From NCBI RefSeq assembly GCF_015100155.1, contig NZ_JACKZA010000010.1, forward strand, positions 49,653-113,652: a stretch of DNA of 64,000 nt. The letters run 5' to 3'. Below, piece after piece: positions 26,311-36,491 of the stretch. A model generated the notes under the pieces. It was not told where the DNA came from and ran no database searches. It saw only the letters and a program-made list of their open reading frames with translations. The translations under genes and the position numbers were made by a program. Origin of the DNA: Acidithiobacillus sp. HP-2 (GTDB lineage: Bacteria; Pseudomonadota; Gammaproteobacteria; Acidithiobacillales; Acidithiobacillaceae). Every line of letters begins with the position of its first letter. Position 1 is the first letter of the stretch.

Positions 26311-27351
26311 ATGCAACGCTTTTTTTTCCTGGCCATTTTGATTTTGCTGGGCTGGTTGACGATTCGTCTGTCTCCCGTTCTTACCCCCTTTTTACTGGCA
26401 GCCATTCTCGCCTATCTGGGCAACCCTCTGGTGACTTATCTCCAGCGTCATCGCATTGGACGCAGTTGGGGCACCACATTGGTGTTTGTGATTGTCCTGC
26501 TGATTTTTGCGGGTAGCATCATGGCCCTGTTACCGGTCATCAAGCATCAATCCCTGCTTTTTGTGGAGTATCTGCAAAAATATGGAGGATTACTGCAAAG
26601 CCGTTTGATCCCGCAAATTGCCGCAGCAACGGGTATTCAACTGGATAGCGGCGCTGTTTCCCACTATGCCACCAGTAATGCCCAGAAACTGGCCACATGG
26701 CTGGGACATGGCGTACAAGTTGCGTTGAGCTCCGGGTCAGGGCTATTGACCAGCGCATTAAGCATCATTCTGGTGCCGGTTCTGGGTTTTTATTTATTAC
26801 GGGACTGGCCGCGTTTGCTGGTCCGGATTGATCAGTGGATTCCGCAAAAGCATGCACCCTTAATACGTCTTTTGAGCCGGGATGCCGACACCATGCTGAT
26901 GGCCTTTCTGCGTGGCCAACTGCTGGTCATGCTCGCCCTGGGTTGCAGTTATGCCATTGGTCTCAGCATTATCGGCCTTAAAACCGCCATTCTCATTGGT
27001 CTGATAGCTGGTATCCTGAGCTTTGTCCCTTATCTGGGTGTCATCAGCGGCGTCCTCATGGCCAGCCTCGCCATGTATGTGCAAACCGGTTCGCTACTTT
27101 CGGTTGCGTGGGTATTATTGGTATTTTTCATCGGTCAGATTCTGGAAAGCATGGTATTTACCCCTTATCTGGTAGGAGACCGCATCGGCCTGCATCCTGT
27201 GGCCGTGATATTTGCCGTGATGGCCGGGGGAGAGTTGTTCGGTTTTATCGGCCTCTTGCTCGCCCTCCCCGTCACTGCCGTATTAGTGGCATTATTACGG
27301 CATTTTCAAAGCTGGTATTTGCAAAGCCCTTACTATCTGGGCAAGGAATAA
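26311..27351 (+). CDS. AI-2E/PerM-family membrane protein
   Basis: A 346-aa polytopic membrane protein. The family pattern is visible: two N-terminal membrane helices (FFFLAILILLGWLTI, then LTPFLLAAILAYLGNPLV), a long amphipathic region, and SIMALLPVI. The C-terminal helices follow, with YAIGLSIIGLKTAILIGLIAGILSFVPYLG, GQILESMVFTPYLVG and HPVAVIFAVMAGGELFG. Members export AI-2 or act as sodium/proton-coupled transporters; the substrate here is unknown. The gene ends five bases before the TTG start of hemY, so the two are coupled. Confidence 0.9.
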   Translation: MQRFFFLAILILLGWLTIRLSPVLTPFLLAAILAYLGNPLVTYLQRHRIGRSWGTTLVFVIVLLIFAGSIMALLPVIKHQSLLFVEYLQKYGGLLQSRLIPQIAAATGIQLDSGAVSHYATSNAQKLATWLGHGVQVALSSGSGLLTSALSIILVPVLGFYLLRDWPRLLVRIDQWIPQKHAPLIRLLSRDADTMLMAFLRGQLLVMLALGCSYAIGLSIIGLKTAILIGLIAGILSFVPYLGVISGVLMASLAMYVQTGSLLSVAWVLLVFFIGQILESMVFTPYLVGDRIGLHPVAVIFAVMAGGELFGFIGLLLALPVTAVLVALLRHFQSWYLQSPYYLGKE

Positions 27352-27356
27352 ACCCC

Positions 27357-28685
27357 TTGGATAAAGTCATCATTATCGGTGGCGGCCTTTCCGGTCTCGC
27401 CAGTGCCTATTTTTTGCAGCAACAGGGCGTGCAGTCACGCCTGCTGGAAGCGGCACCCCAAGTGGGGGGCAATCTCCTGAGCATCAAAGAAAATGGTTTT
27501 CTGCGGGATGCAGGACCAAATTCGCTGATGATCAAAGGTCAGGTGGTTCCGGCACTGATTGAGTCACTCCAACTGCAACAGGAAATCGTCGAAGCCAACT
27601 CTCTGGCTAAGAGGCGCTATATACTCAATCGCAAGCGCCAACTGGTCCCGCTCGGACCGGGGGTACTATTCAGCGGAAAGTTACTCTCCCTGCAAGGTCG
27701 CTTGCGCCTCCTCAGCGAAGCTTTTCGCGGGCGAGGCAAGTCCTCAGCGGAAGAAAGCATCGCCGGATTTGTACGCCGCCGCCTGGGCCCGGAAGTACTT
27801 ACCTGGCTGGTTGATCCTTTTGTTTCGGGAGTATTTGCCGGGGATCCGGAACGACTGGCGGTAGCCGCTACTTTTCCGCGCCTGGTCAAAATGGAAAAGG
27901 AACATGGTTCGCTATTCATGGCCGCAGTTGCTGGCCGGAAGAACCCCAAAAACACCAAGCCGCGTCTGATTTCCTTCCGTAATGGCCTGCAGGCCTTACC
28001 CCTGCGCATGGCGGAACGGCTGGAGGAACCCCTGCAGTGCAACACGCCGGTAGATCTACTGCAACAACACGAGGACGGAACCTGGGAAGTATTCAGTCAA
28101 CAGCAAAGCTGGCGGAGTGAAAAAATCATTCTGGCCCTGCCTGCCCATAAAGCAGCGACCCTGCTGGCAACGCTGCAGCCAACCCTGGCGGCAGAACTGA
28201 AAGCCATCAGCTATCCAGCAGTCACTACGCTTTCTCTGGGATTCCCGCGCAGCAGCGTTGCGCATCCCCTGGATGGTTTCGGCATGCTGATTCCCCGTAC
28301 AATGGGCCTGGAAACCCTGGGCGTCCTGTTCTCCTCCACGCTGTTTCCAGATCGCGCAGCTCCAGAGCAGGTGCTGATGACGGCCTTCATTGGCGGCAGC
28401 CAGAATCCTTTGCGGGGTCGCAGTGACAGCGACCTTCTCCAGACCGTTTTACACGAAATCCGGCCCATTTTGGGCATAGTAGGAGAACCCAGCTTCAGTC
28501 GCTGTCAAAACTGGCCGGAAGCCATCCCCCAATATGAATTAGGCCACCTGGCGCGCCTGGAACGCATCGCCAAAATGACCCGGCAGATTCCTGGATTGTA
28601 TTTCCGCGCCAACTGGAGTGACGGTGTCGCCCTGGGTGATTGTATGGAAGCCGCCCAACAACTCAGCCAGAAGCTCGCACACTAG
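27357..28685 (+). CDS. hemY: Protoporphyrinogen/coproporphyrinogen oxidase (HemY/HemG type, FAD)
   Basis: A 442-aa flavoprotein. The best start is TTG 27357, with AAGGA about nine bases upstream at the end of the AI-2E gene. The N-terminal ADP-binding motif VIIIGGGLSGLASAYFL is at residues about 5-21, and the C-terminal FAD motif YFRANWSDGVALGDCMEAA near the end. Between them lie LLEAAPQVGGNLLS and the conserved GFLRDAGPNSL. It oxidises protoporphyrinogen IX to protoporphyrin IX in heme synthesis using O2. The coproporphyrin-type activity of Gram-positive relatives cannot be excluded from sequence. No other heme genes are nearby. Confidence 0.9.
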   Translation: MDKVIIIGGGLSGLASAYFLQQQGVQSRLLEAAPQVGGNLLSIKENGFLRDAGPNSLMIKGQVVPALIESLQLQQEIVEANSLAKRRYILNRKRQLVPLGPGVLFSGKLLSLQGRLRLLSEAFRGRGKSSAEESIAGFVRRRLGPEVLTWLVDPFVSGVFAGDPERLAVAATFPRLVKMEKEHGSLFMAAVAGRKNPKNTKPRLISFRNGLQALPLRMAERLEEPLQCNTPVDLLQQHEDGTWEVFSQQQSWRSEKIILALPAHKAATLLATLQPTLAAELKAISYPAVTTLSLGFPRSSVAHPLDGFGMLIPRTMGLETLGVLFSSTLFPDRAAPEQVLMTAFIGGSQNPLRGRSDSDLLQTVLHEIRPILGIVGEPSFSRCQNWPEAIPQYELGHLARLERIAKMTRQIPGLYFRANWSDGVALGDCMEAAQQLSQKLAH

Positions 28686-28706
28686 AGTTCCTTAGACTAC
28701 CGTGCG

Positions 28707-29606
28707 TTACTGATTTTTTCCCAGCCTGGCCAGAAGCACGTCCATATCTGTTTCAGGGGAAGAAGCGGAAGACTTTTTTGCACCTGGATTCCGGGCGTAT
28801 TTGACGGAGCTTAAGTGCTTGGCCGTGCTATGGGATTTATCAACACTGCCCATCTTGCGGTGCTGATACTGCGACCATGCCAGTTCTGCTTTCGGGTCAA
28901 AATTACGTTGATAACCCTTCACCTCACCAATAATTTCTACCGGCGTACCGACCTGTACCAGCGCCGCAATTTGTTGCGCATTCCAGTTGGACAAGGCTAC
29001 GCAACCCGCCGTCCAGCGACCTGGAAACACCTTGCTTTCAGGATCATCAGAAAACTGCGGACCCATACCATGAATGCCTATTTCGCCGCCCAACGGGGTA
29101 TTTTGAGGTGGAGTCTGACCGGCATCAATGGCGTCCACAATCGCGCGATACTGGCTATGGGTAATAATACCCTCCTGCAATCCCCACTCGGCATTTTCCT
29201 TGTTGGGATAGGTGAGTCCCATGAAAGGGCCATACTGGGTGCCGTGGAGAATCCAGCCAATATGATAATGACCAACCGGCGTGACATCATCGCCACGGGT
29301 ACGACGCAGTGCCGAACCGTTAAAGCCAATGGCCACAGGGTAAGTAGCCAGGAGCGTCTCTCCCCGATAAATCCGCAGCAGATGCGCCGTGGTTGAGACC
29401 ACTATCCGCACGGGTTGCTGCTGCGCCAGCGCAGAAACTGTCGGCGATACCACCGGAGCCACAGGGGTAATGACTGGCGCCTTGATTTGCGCCGCATAAT
29501 AGGCCACAGAATGCACGGGCGGCGCAGAAATATGGGGAGCACACCCGTCCAGACCCCACAGAACAAACAAGCCCAGCAGCCACCACCATTTTCTTAAATT
29601 ACCCAT
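28707..29606 (-). CDS. L,D-transpeptidase (YkuD domain), probable lipoprotein
   Basis: A 299-aa exported protein from ATG 29606. The signal segment (WWWLLGLFVLWGLDGC) ends in a lipobox-like LDGC; the Asp before Gly is unusual. The catalytic YkuD domain has IGIHGMG and the active-site GRWTAGCVALSN (Cys nucleophile, with His from the first motif). These enzymes form 3-3 cross-links in peptidoglycan or attach outer-membrane lipoprotein to it. The C-terminus carries a basic Ser/Lys-rich tail (KSHSTAKHLSSVKY). An in-frame start at 29696 would extend the protein with no signal features. The gene is convergent with hemY and lies 90 bp after recG. Confidence 0.88.
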   Translation of the reverse strand: MGNLRKWWWLLGLFVLWGLDGCAPHISAPPVHSVAYYAAQIKAPVITPVAPVVSPTVSALAQQQPVRIVVSTTAHLLRIYRGETLLATYPVAIGFNGSALRRTRGDDVTPVGHYHIGWILHGTQYGPFMGLTYPNKENAEWGLQEGIITHSQYRAIVDAIDAGQTPPQNTPLGGEIGIHGMGPQFSDDPESKVFPGRWTAGCVALSNWNAQQIAALVQVGTPVEIIGEVKGYQRNFDPKAELAWSQYQHRKMGSVDKSHSTAKHLSSVKYARNPGAKKSSASSPETDMDVLLARLGKNQ

Positions 29607-29696
29607 GCACCTGCTTCCTTGGTATTTTCGTTTTAATGCTTTCATAATATACCCGAGACAGATCATCAAAGTCCATGATAATCGGCATGTTTTCAC

Positions 29697-31748
29697 TTAA
29701 CCCACCTGGCTGTAATCCAGACGATTACCCAACCAGCGCTGAATCAGAGCCTGCACGGCTTCTGGATTTTCGTGCAGCAATTGTGTGGCGAGACGTGGCA
29801 ATTCGGCCAGCAGCGCTTCATCACGCATCATGTCTGCCACCCGCATCTGCAGCAATCCGGTTTGCCGCGTGCCCAGATACTCGCCAGGGCCGCGTAATTG
29901 CAGGTCTTTGCGGGCAATCACAAAGCCATCGCGACTGTCACGCATGACCTGCAGGCGCGCCCGGGCTTTTCCCCCCAAAGGCGGATGATAAAGGAGTATG
30001 CAACTACTTTGCCGTTGACCACGCCCTACCCTGCCGCGCAACTGATGGAGTTGCGCGAGGCCCATCCGTTCCGCATGCTCAATCACCATCAGACTGGCAT
30101 TGGGCACGTCCACACCGACCTCAATGACCGTAGTCGCCACCAGAATCCGGGTTTTCCCGGCCTTGAAATCTGCCATGACCCGAGCCTTTTCGGCGGCAGG
30201 CAGGCGTCCATGGACCAGAGCGATGGCCACTTCCGGCAAGGCTGCCTGCAAATCGGCATAACTGGTTTCTGCTGCCTGCAGCGCCAGAATCTCGGATTCT
30301 TCAATGAGTGGACAAACCCAGTAAATCTGATCTCCTTCAGCCAGTCGGTGCTGCATGCGGGTCATCAACTCTGCCCGCCGGGTATCGGCAACAACCAGGG
30401 TTTCTACGGGACTGCGTCCCGGCGGCAGTGCGTCAATAATCGACAAATCCAGGTCTGCATGGACCGTCATCGCCAAAGTCCGGGGGATAGGCGTTGCCGT
30501 CATCACCAGAAGATGAGGAATGGTTCCCTTTTCCAGCAACTGCCGGCGCTGATCCACGCCAAAGCGATGTTGTTCATCAATAATCACCAGACCCAGTCCG
30601 GCAAATTTTACTTCATCCTGAAAAAGTGTCTGGGTTCCAACGACAATCTGGATGCGTTGATTGTGTAAATTTTCCAGGACTTCGCGGCGGGCTTTCTGAC
30701 CAAGCCCGCCCACCAGAAAACCCACCTGAATACCAAGGGGTGTCAACCATTCCACAAAACGGTCATACAATTGTTCGGCAAGGATTTCCGTCGGTGCCAT
30801 CAGCGCTACCTGATAATTTTGCTCCACGGCTGTCAATGCGGCCGCTGCGGCCACCAGCGTTTTGCCGGAGCCCACATCACCTTGCAACAAACGCCGCATG
30901 GGCCGGGCCTGAGCCATATTCTGGTTAATTTCCGCAATGACCCGCTGCTGTGCGGCAGTCGGTGCAAAAGGCAGTCGTTTCAGAAACGCCGTCCAGAGAC
31001 TCCCACTGGCCTTTATGACCGGAGCACCCGTTTCATCACCGGCCGTACGGGCAGAGCGAATAGCCAGATGATTGGCGAGCAATTCTTCCAAGGCCAGACG
31101 CTGCCAGGCGGGATGCGCAGGCGTCGGCACTTCTTCTGCACTTTCGTGCAAAAGCCGCAGGCCCTCACCCAGGGGTGGCCACGCCGGACCTAAATATTTC
31201 GCCAGATAATCGGGGAGTTGATCCACCAGGGTCAGTGCCTGGGCAACCCAGCGCCGCCATTGTGCCTGGGTAATGCCCTGGGTACTGGGATAAAAAGGGG
31301 TCAGGTGGGTAGGCGCCTGAAAGTGTGGCTGGTCGGCCATCTGCCACTCAGGATGCACCATTTCCAGACCCTGGTAACCCGCACGGGTTTCCCCGAAACA
31401 CCATAAGCGCCTGCCTTTCTGCCATTGGGCACGCATCGGCGCGAGCATGTGAAAAAGGCGGATGTACAGTTGTCCGGTACCGTCACTGAGGGTGACCAGC
31501 CACTGATCGCGACGCCCACGCAAGTGTTCCACCTGGGTAATCTCGCCCAGCACCGCAGCTTCCTGTTCAGGCAACAGTGTCCCGATGGGCAAAAGATGGC
31601 GCCGGTCCTGGTAACGGCTGGGCAGATGGAAAAGCACATCCTGGACCCGCCAGATATCCATGCGCTGCAAGCGCTGAACCAGTGCCGGACCAACACCCCG
31701 CAGCGCCGAAACCGAACTTTGCAGATAGAGAGAAGAGGAAACAGGCAC
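29697..31748 (-). CDS. recG: ATP-dependent DNA helicase RecG
   Basis: A 683-aa protein with the RecG order: N-terminal wedge/OB domain (VGPALVQRLQRMDIWRVQDVLFHLP near the start), helicase domain 1 with Walker A LLQGDVGSGKTLVA and the DEQH box IIDEQHRFGVDQR, and helicase domain 2 with VATTVIEVGVDVPNA and HQLRGRVGRG. RecG remodels stalled replication forks and processes Holliday junctions. The start is GTG 31748, four bases after the stop of the DUF1858 gene, so translation is probably coupled. The spoT-ridA-recG neighbourhood is usual in gammaproteobacteria and relatives. Confidence 0.95.
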   Translation of the reverse strand: MPVSSSLYLQSSVSALRGVGPALVQRLQRMDIWRVQDVLFHLPSRYQDRRHLLPIGTLLPEQEAAVLGEITQVEHLRGRRDQWLVTLSDGTGQLYIRLFHMLAPMRAQWQKGRRLWCFGETRAGYQGLEMVHPEWQMADQPHFQAPTHLTPFYPSTQGITQAQWRRWVAQALTLVDQLPDYLAKYLGPAWPPLGEGLRLLHESAEEVPTPAHPAWQRLALEELLANHLAIRSARTAGDETGAPVIKASGSLWTAFLKRLPFAPTAAQQRVIAEINQNMAQARPMRRLLQGDVGSGKTLVAAAAALTAVEQNYQVALMAPTEILAEQLYDRFVEWLTPLGIQVGFLVGGLGQKARREVLENLHNQRIQIVVGTQTLFQDEVKFAGLGLVIIDEQHRFGVDQRRQLLEKGTIPHLLVMTATPIPRTLAMTVHADLDLSIIDALPPGRSPVETLVVADTRRAELMTRMQHRLAEGDQIYWVCPLIEESEILALQAAETSYADLQAALPEVAIALVHGRLPAAEKARVMADFKAGKTRILVATTVIEVGVDVPNASLMVIEHAERMGLAQLHQLRGRVGRGQRQSSCILLYHPPLGGKARARLQVMRDSRDGFVIARKDLQLRGPGEYLGTRQTGLLQMRVADMMRDEALLAELPRLATQLLHENPEAVQALIQRWLGNRLDYSQVG

Positions 31749-31752
31749 CTGC

Positions 31753-31968
31753 TCAGTCGCTGTGCGGCAGAGCCTCGCGATGGGCCCATTCGTTCAGGAT
31801 TTCGTTAAGATCTACCGCATGCATCCGCGCCACCCCGGCCAGGGTTTCGCGATCAGCAATAAAACATTCACCACAATGAATACCCCGCTCTTCCAGCAAC
31901 GATACCAGCACCGGATGTTCCTGCAGCAAAACCCGCATCGGCTGGGCCAGAAGTTCGGCGCGCTCCAT
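31753..31968 (-). CDS. DUF1858-domain small protein
   Basis: A 71-aa protein from ATG 31968, one base after the stop of ridA and four bases before recG. The sequence (MRVLLQEHPVLVSLLEERGIHCGECF, then TLAGVARMHAVDLNEILNEW) fits the DUF1858 fold, an SMc-like helical domain with a conserved Gly-x-x-Cys region. Such domains are found alone or at the N-terminus of ScdA-like iron-sulfur repair proteins. The function in this setting is unknown. Longer open frames upstream overlap ridA and were rejected. Confidence 0.75.
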   Translation of the reverse strand: MERAELLAQPMRVLLQEHPVLVSLLEERGIHCGECFIADRETLAGVARMHAVDLNEILNEWAHREALPHSD

Positions 31969-31969
31969 A

Positions 31970-32359
31970 TCAGTCCGATTTGCCCAAGGCGACAATACCG
32001 TCAATTTCCACCTGGGCACCCCGGGGCAGTGCCGCAACCTGTACCACCGCACGGGCTGGATAGGGCTGCGCAAACTCCGCCTCCAAAGCCTGGTTAACTG
32101 CTGCAAAATTGCTGAGATCCGTCAGAAAAACCTGCAATTTGATGGCCTGTTGCAAATCTGTGCCAGCAGCCGCACAAACCGCCTTGAGATTGTCCAGCAC
32201 CCGTCGTATCTGCAGTGAAAAATCCCCTTCCACCATCTGTCCGGTGCCAGGGTCCAGCGGTATTTGTCCCGACAGGTAGAGCAGGCCGTCATGGGTCATC
32301 GCCTGACTGTATGCGCCAATAGCCTGGGGTGCTGCATCACTGTGTACTGGTGTCGGCAT
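31970..32359 (-). CDS. ridA: RidA-family enamine/imine deaminase
   Basis: A 129-aa RidA (YjgF) protein. Typical motifs are APQAIGAYSQAM, GLLYLSGQIPLDPGTG, LQIRRVLDNLKAVCAAAG, and YPARAVVQVAALPRGAQVEID with the catalytic Arg. It clears 2-aminoacrylate and similar imines that leak from PLP enzymes. It lies 14 bp after spoT in the same operon and directly before the DUF1858 and recG genes. Confidence 0.93.
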   Translation of the reverse strand: MPTPVHSDAAPQAIGAYSQAMTHDGLLYLSGQIPLDPGTGQMVEGDFSLQIRRVLDNLKAVCAAAGTDLQQAIKLQVFLTDLSNFAAVNQALEAEFAQPYPARAVVQVAALPRGAQVEIDGIVALGKSD

Positions 32360-32373
32360 GTTTTCTCCTTGGA

Positions 32374-34653
32374 TTAGTTCTTGACCCGCTGTACCCGTGA
32401 CACCATGGGCAAACTCCGCAAACTGCGCATGATTTTCGCCAGATGATCCCGGTCATGGGCTAATATGGTAAAGGTGATTCCGGTATAGAGTCCATCCTGG
32501 GGCTCAATATCCACATGATCAATGTTGGAATCTTCATCGGAAATGAGGGTGGCAATGCGGGCCAGAACGCCCCGGGCACTTTCTGCCACTACCCGGATAG
32601 TCACCGGGAAATCGCCATGGGCATCGGGGTCCCACTGCACATCCACCCAACGGTCACGACGCTTGCGCCATTCGCGAATGTTATGACAATCGTGGGTATG
32701 CACCACCACCCCTTTGCCTGCGCTGATAAAGCCCAAAATCGGATCGCCCGGGATCGGCCGGCAGCAACGCGCCAGTGTCACCGGCAAACCTTCAGTGCCG
32801 CGAATCAGTAGCGGTTTTTTCACCGCCACCTCGCGATTCAGGCGGCTGGGCAGCAGTTGACTTACCGCCTGCCCCAGACGCCGCGCGGTTTGCGCCAGAC
32901 GTCCCCGGTCATCTTCTTCCGGCAACAATTTATGGGCCACGACCAGCGGAAACACTTCACCCATCCCAATGGCCGCCAGCAACTGGCCTTCCTCCTGAAC
33001 ATTGAAAGTGCCCAGAACGCGCTGCCAATCCGCCGCAGCCAACTGTTGATAATTTCCACCCAGGCTCTGCAGCGCTTTCTCCAGCAGATTGCGGCCAAGT
33101 GCTTCCGCATCTTCGCGTTGAATGGTTTTGAGATAAGCCCTGACACTGCTTCGGGCCTTGGCAGTAACCACCACGTCCAGCCAGCCAGGCTGCGGATGCG
33201 CCGAAGTGGCAGTGACAATATCCACCTTGTCGCCATTGTTCAGAGGACTGCGCAGGGGCACATACATATCATTGACACGGGCTGCCACTGCCTGATTCCC
33301 GATATCCGTATGTACGGCATAGGCAAAATCAACAGCCGTGGCGCCACGCGGCAGGCTGAGAATTTTTCCTTTGGGCGTAAATACATACACCTCATCAGGG
33401 AAAAGATCGAGCTTGACACTTTCGAGGAACTCCTGAGAGTCGCCGCCCTGGGTCTGCAACTCCAGCAAACGCTGCAGCCAGGCCCGGGCCTGGGTTTCGG
33501 CATGAGCATGATTCATCCCGGTTTTGTAAAGCCAGTGGGCCGCCACACCGGCTTCCGCCACCCGGTGCATATCTTCCGTACGAATCTGGACTTCTACAGG
33601 GTGCCCGAAAGGCCCCAGCAACACCGTGTGTAGAGACTGATAGCCGTTGGACTTGGGAATTGCAATATAGTCCTTGAAGCGCCCGGGAATCGGTCGATAT
33701 AAGCTGTGAATGATGCCCAACACGCGATAGCAGGTGTCCACATCCGTCACAATCACCCGAAAGGCGTGCAAATCCAGAATGGAACTAAAAGCCATCCCTT
33801 TTTTTTGCATCTTGCTGTAAATGCTGTAAACATGCTTCTCACGGCCGCTGACCTGAGCCTCAAAACCCTCCTGATGCAGACGGTCCAGCAAAGCTTGTTC
33901 GATTTTCTGGACGGCTTCCTTGCGATGGCCACGAGCCGCCTTGACGGCTTCGTTGAGCGTATGCCAGCGCTTGGGGTAAAGATGGGAAAAGGCCAGTTCT
34001 TCGAGCTCAATACGAATGGCATGAATACCCAGACGCTGGGCAATCGGGGCATAAATATCGAGGGTTTCACGGGAAATGCGCCGTCTTTTTTCCGGGGTCA
34101 TGACTCCCATCGTCCGCATGTTGTGCAGACGATCGGCCAGCTTGATCAGCACTACCCGAATATCCCGGGACATGGCCAGAAACATTTTGCGGAAGTTTTC
34201 GGCCTGGGCTTCTTCCCGGGTTTCGAAACGGACCTGACCGAGCTTGCTGACCCCATCGACCATTTCCGCGACTTCCGGGCCAAAACGCTCGCCGAGACCT
34301 TCCTTGCTGATGCCACAATCTTCAATGACATCATGCAGCAAGGCCGCCTGCACGGTAAATATATCCAGCTGCAATTCCGCCAGGATACAGGCCACCGCTA
34401 CCGGGTGATGAATATAGGGCTCACCACTGCGACGGGTTTGCTCGCCATGCGCTGCCAGTGCCAGTTCATAGGCTTCCCGGACCCGAGCCACTTCTTCTGG
34501 AGTCATGTACTGCTGCAATAACGCCCGCAAAGGCGCACAGGGATCATCCAGTGCCGGCTTAACCGGTGGTAGCCGCAATACTTCACCAACCCCGGATGCC
34601 AAAGGCAATACCGGGACGGAAACCGCTTCCGCCGATTCAGACGCCCGAGGCAT
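32374..34653 (-). CDS. spoT: Bifunctional (p)ppGpp synthetase/hydrolase SpoT/Rel
   Basis: A 759-aa RSH protein. The hydrolase HD domain is seen in [18 protein letters not shown] and [12 protein letters not shown]. The synthetase domain has [19 protein letters not shown], with the basic RFKD form found in bifunctional enzymes, and [17 protein letters not shown]. The TGS domain ([27 protein letters not shown]) and C-terminal ACT region ([23 protein letters not shown]) follow. It sets the stringent-response alarmone level. Its start overlaps the end of rpoZ by 17 bases. No second RSH gene is in the window. Confidence 0.95.
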   Translation of the reverse strand: MPRASESAEAVSVPVLPLASGVGEVLRLPPVKPALDDPCAPLRALLQQYMTPEEVARVREAYELALAAHGEQTRRSGEPYIHHPVAVACILAELQLDIFTVQAALLHDVIEDCGISKEGLGERFGPEVAEMVDGVSKLGQVRFETREEAQAENFRKMFLAMSRDIRVVLIKLADRLHNMRTMGVMTPEKRRRISRETLDIYAPIAQRLGIHAIRIELEELAFSHLYPKRWHTLNEAVKAARGHRKEAVQKIEQALLDRLHQEGFEAQVSGREKHVYSIYSKMQKKGMAFSSILDLHAFRVIVTDVDTCYRVLGIIHSLYRPIPGRFKDYIAIPKSNGYQSLHTVLLGPFGHPVEVQIRTEDMHRVAEAGVAAHWLYKTGMNHAHAETQARAWLQRLLELQTQGGDSQEFLESVKLDLFPDEVYVFTPKGKILSLPRGATAVDFAYAVHTDIGNQAVAARVNDMYVPLRSPLNNGDKVDIVTATSAHPQPGWLDVVVTAKARSSVRAYLKTIQREDAEALGRNLLEKALQSLGGNYQQLAAADWQRVLGTFNVQEEGQLLAAIGMGEVFPLVVAHKLLPEEDDRGRLAQTARRLGQAVSQLLPSRLNREVAVKKPLLIRGTEGLPVTLARCCRPIPGDPILGFISAGKGVVVHTHDCHNIREWRKRRDRWVDVQWDPDAHGDFPVTIRVVAESARGVLARIATLISDEDSNIDHVDIEPQDGLYTGITFTILAHDRDHLAKIMRSLRSLPMVSRVQRVKN

Positions 34654-34912
34654 CCTCTGCTCCCGCTAAATCGCGACCCGCTGCGCCCGGAAAATTGGGC
34701 ATGGGGGGCGGCATCTGCTCATCCAGAATGGAACGGGTTACCAAGCCTGCCGCCACTTCGCGAAGGGCCACTACGGTATTCTTGTCCCGTCCCGCTTCCA
34801 CTCCGGCTATAGCTCCAGAAGCCAGCTGCCGGGCACGACGCGCCGCCACCAGGGTCAGTTCAAAACGATTGGTGACATTTTCCAGACAATCCTCAACAGT
34901 TACTCTCGCCAT
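34637..34912 (-). CDS. rpoZ: RNA polymerase omega subunit
   Basis: A 91-aa protein beginning [28 protein letters not shown]. This is the omega signature, followed by the conserved [14 protein letters not shown]. It binds and stabilises the beta-prime subunit and mediates ppGpp binding in some lineages. The gene follows gmk by 22 bp and overlaps the beginning of spoT, so gmk-rpoZ-spoT form a coupled unit. Confidence 0.95.
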   Translation of the reverse strand: MARVTVEDCLENVTNRFELTLVAARRARQLASGAIAGVEAGRDKNTVVALREVAAGLVTRSILDEQMPPPMPNFPGAAGRDLAGAEDASGV

Positions 34913-34934
34913 TTCTACTTACCTTATTCCAGAG

Positions 34935-35573
34935 TTAATGAATAATACCCAAAAGATGTTTCAGACGCTGATGCTGGGCATGCTGTTGGCTGCCCAGACG
35001 CAGATGTTCCGCATGGACAATGCTGCGTAAATCTGCCAGCGCCGTTTCAAACTGGTCATTCACCACCAGATAATCAAATTCGTCATAATGCAGCAACTCT
35101 TCACGCGCTGCCTCCACGCGCCGCGCAATGACTTCATCCGAATCCTGGGCGCGCCCCCGCAAACGGGTTTCCAGCGTGTCCAGTGAAGGCGGCAGAATAA
35201 AAATGCTGACCGCCTGTCCGGGTAAACGTTCACGGACCTGACGCGCGCCCTGCCAGTCTATCTCCAGCAACACATCCATGCCGGCGAACAGCTGGCTTTT
35301 GACCCAGGGCTCACTGGTGCCATAACCATTACCATGCACCCGGGCGTATTCCAGAAACTCGCCCCGCTCCGCCATTTCGCTGAATTGCGCCATTTCCACG
35401 AAATGGTAGTCTGTTCCATCCACCTCTCCGGGTCGTGCCGGACGCGTGGTGTAGGAAACCGAAGCGCGAAACTGCGAAGTCACCTCCACCAGCGCTCGCG
35501 ACAAGCTGGTTTTCCCCGCCCCGCTAGGCGCCGAAATAATCCACAGGATACCGCGTTCTGCGCTGTTCGTCAT
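34935..35573 (-). CDS. gmk: Guanylate kinase
   Basis: A 212-aa P-loop kinase with Walker A SAPSGAGKTSLSRALVE at residues about 14-30. The GMP-binding part is SVSYTTRPARPGEVDGTDYHFV, and VLLEIDWQGARQVR is the Walker B area. It phosphorylates GMP to GDP. The start ATG 35573 lies six bases after yicC, and the gene precedes rpoZ-spoT, linking GTP supply and ppGpp synthesis genes in one operon. Confidence 0.95.
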   Translation of the reverse strand: MTNSAERGILWIISAPSGAGKTSLSRALVEVTSQFRASVSYTTRPARPGEVDGTDYHFVEMAQFSEMAERGEFLEYARVHGNGYGTSEPWVKSQLFAGMDVLLEIDWQGARQVRERLPGQAVSIFILPPSLDTLETRLRGRAQDSDEVIARRVEAAREELLHYDEFDYLVVNDQFETALADLRSIVHAEHLRLGSQQHAQHQRLKHLLGIIH

Positions 35574-35579
35574 GATTTT

Positions 35580-36443
35580 CTACTCCACATTCTGCACCTG
35601 CTCGCGCATCTGTTCGATCAACACCTTCAGTTCCACAGATGCAAAAGTCACCTGACTGTCTGCAGCCTTGGAGGCCAGGGTGTTGGCTTCCCGGTTCAGC
35701 TCCTGCATTAAAAAATCCAGACGCCGTCCAACTGCTTCGCGGCGGGTCAGTATCCGTCTCAATTCCTGCAGATGCGTATCCAGCCGATCCAGCTCTTCTG
35801 CCGTATCCTGACGCTGAAGATAAAACAGAATTTCCTGCTCCCAGCGCTGCGGATCGACCTGCACGGACAGGTCAGCAAGACGGGTCTGCAGACGATTCCG
35901 CACCGCCTCTTCCAGTTCCGGAAGATGCGCCCGCAGCGCGCAGGTCTGTTCGCCAATGGCATCCACCCGGCTCAACAGTATCTGCGCCAGTGCTGCCCCC
36001 TCACGCTCCCGGGTGGCCTGTAATTCTTCAATGGTACCATCCAGCAAGGACAAAACTTCTTCTTCCAGAACAGCACTGTCCGTGCCGGTGCTTTGCACCA
36101 GACCGGGCCAACGCAAGGCGTCCAGCGGATTCAAAGCCGTCTCGCGCAGATTCCAGCACTGCAGCAATTCGCTGTAAATGGTCTGTAATTCTACCGCCAG
36201 ATCACGGTTGAGGCGCAACCCTCCACCTTCAACAGCCTGAAAGCGCAGCCAGACATCAACCCTTCCGCGCTGCAGGGATTTTTGCAAGCGTGCCCGGATC
36301 GCCGTTTCATACACGGAAAAACCTTCCGGCAACCGTAAACTGATATCCAGGTAACGGTGATTGACGGTACGCAATTCCCAGACCAGCGTGCCCCAGTCTC
36401 CATGCCTTTCACTGCGGGCAAACCCCGTCATACTTCGAATCAT
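35580..36443 (-). CDS. yicC: YicC/YloC-family endoribonuclease
   Basis: A 287-aa protein from ATG 36443. The N-terminal YicC signature MIRSMTGFARSERH and VNHRYLDISLRLPE, and the C-terminal DUF1732 signature RRLDFLMQELNREANTLASKA with VELKVLIEQMREQVQNVE, are complete. YicC/YloC proteins act on RNA, for example in RyhB turnover. The open frame can be extended to 36470, but MIRSMTGFAR is the family start. It heads the yicC-gmk-rpoZ-spoT operon. A 168-bp inverted repeat lies about 50 bases upstream. Confidence 0.93.
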   Translation of the reverse strand: MIRSMTGFARSERHGDWGTLVWELRTVNHRYLDISLRLPEGFSVYETAIRARLQKSLQRGRVDVWLRFQAVEGGGLRLNRDLAVELQTIYSELLQCWNLRETALNPLDALRWPGLVQSTGTDSAVLEEEVLSLLDGTIEELQATREREGAALAQILLSRVDAIGEQTCALRAHLPELEEAVRNRLQTRLADLSVQVDPQRWEQEILFYLQRQDTAEELDRLDTHLQELRRILTRREAVGRRLDFLMQELNREANTLASKAADSQVTFASVELKVLIEQMREQVQNVE

Positions 36444-36491
36444 GTGTACCACTCCGTTGCGAGATGCCACTGTAATCCCGAAGACGGCAGT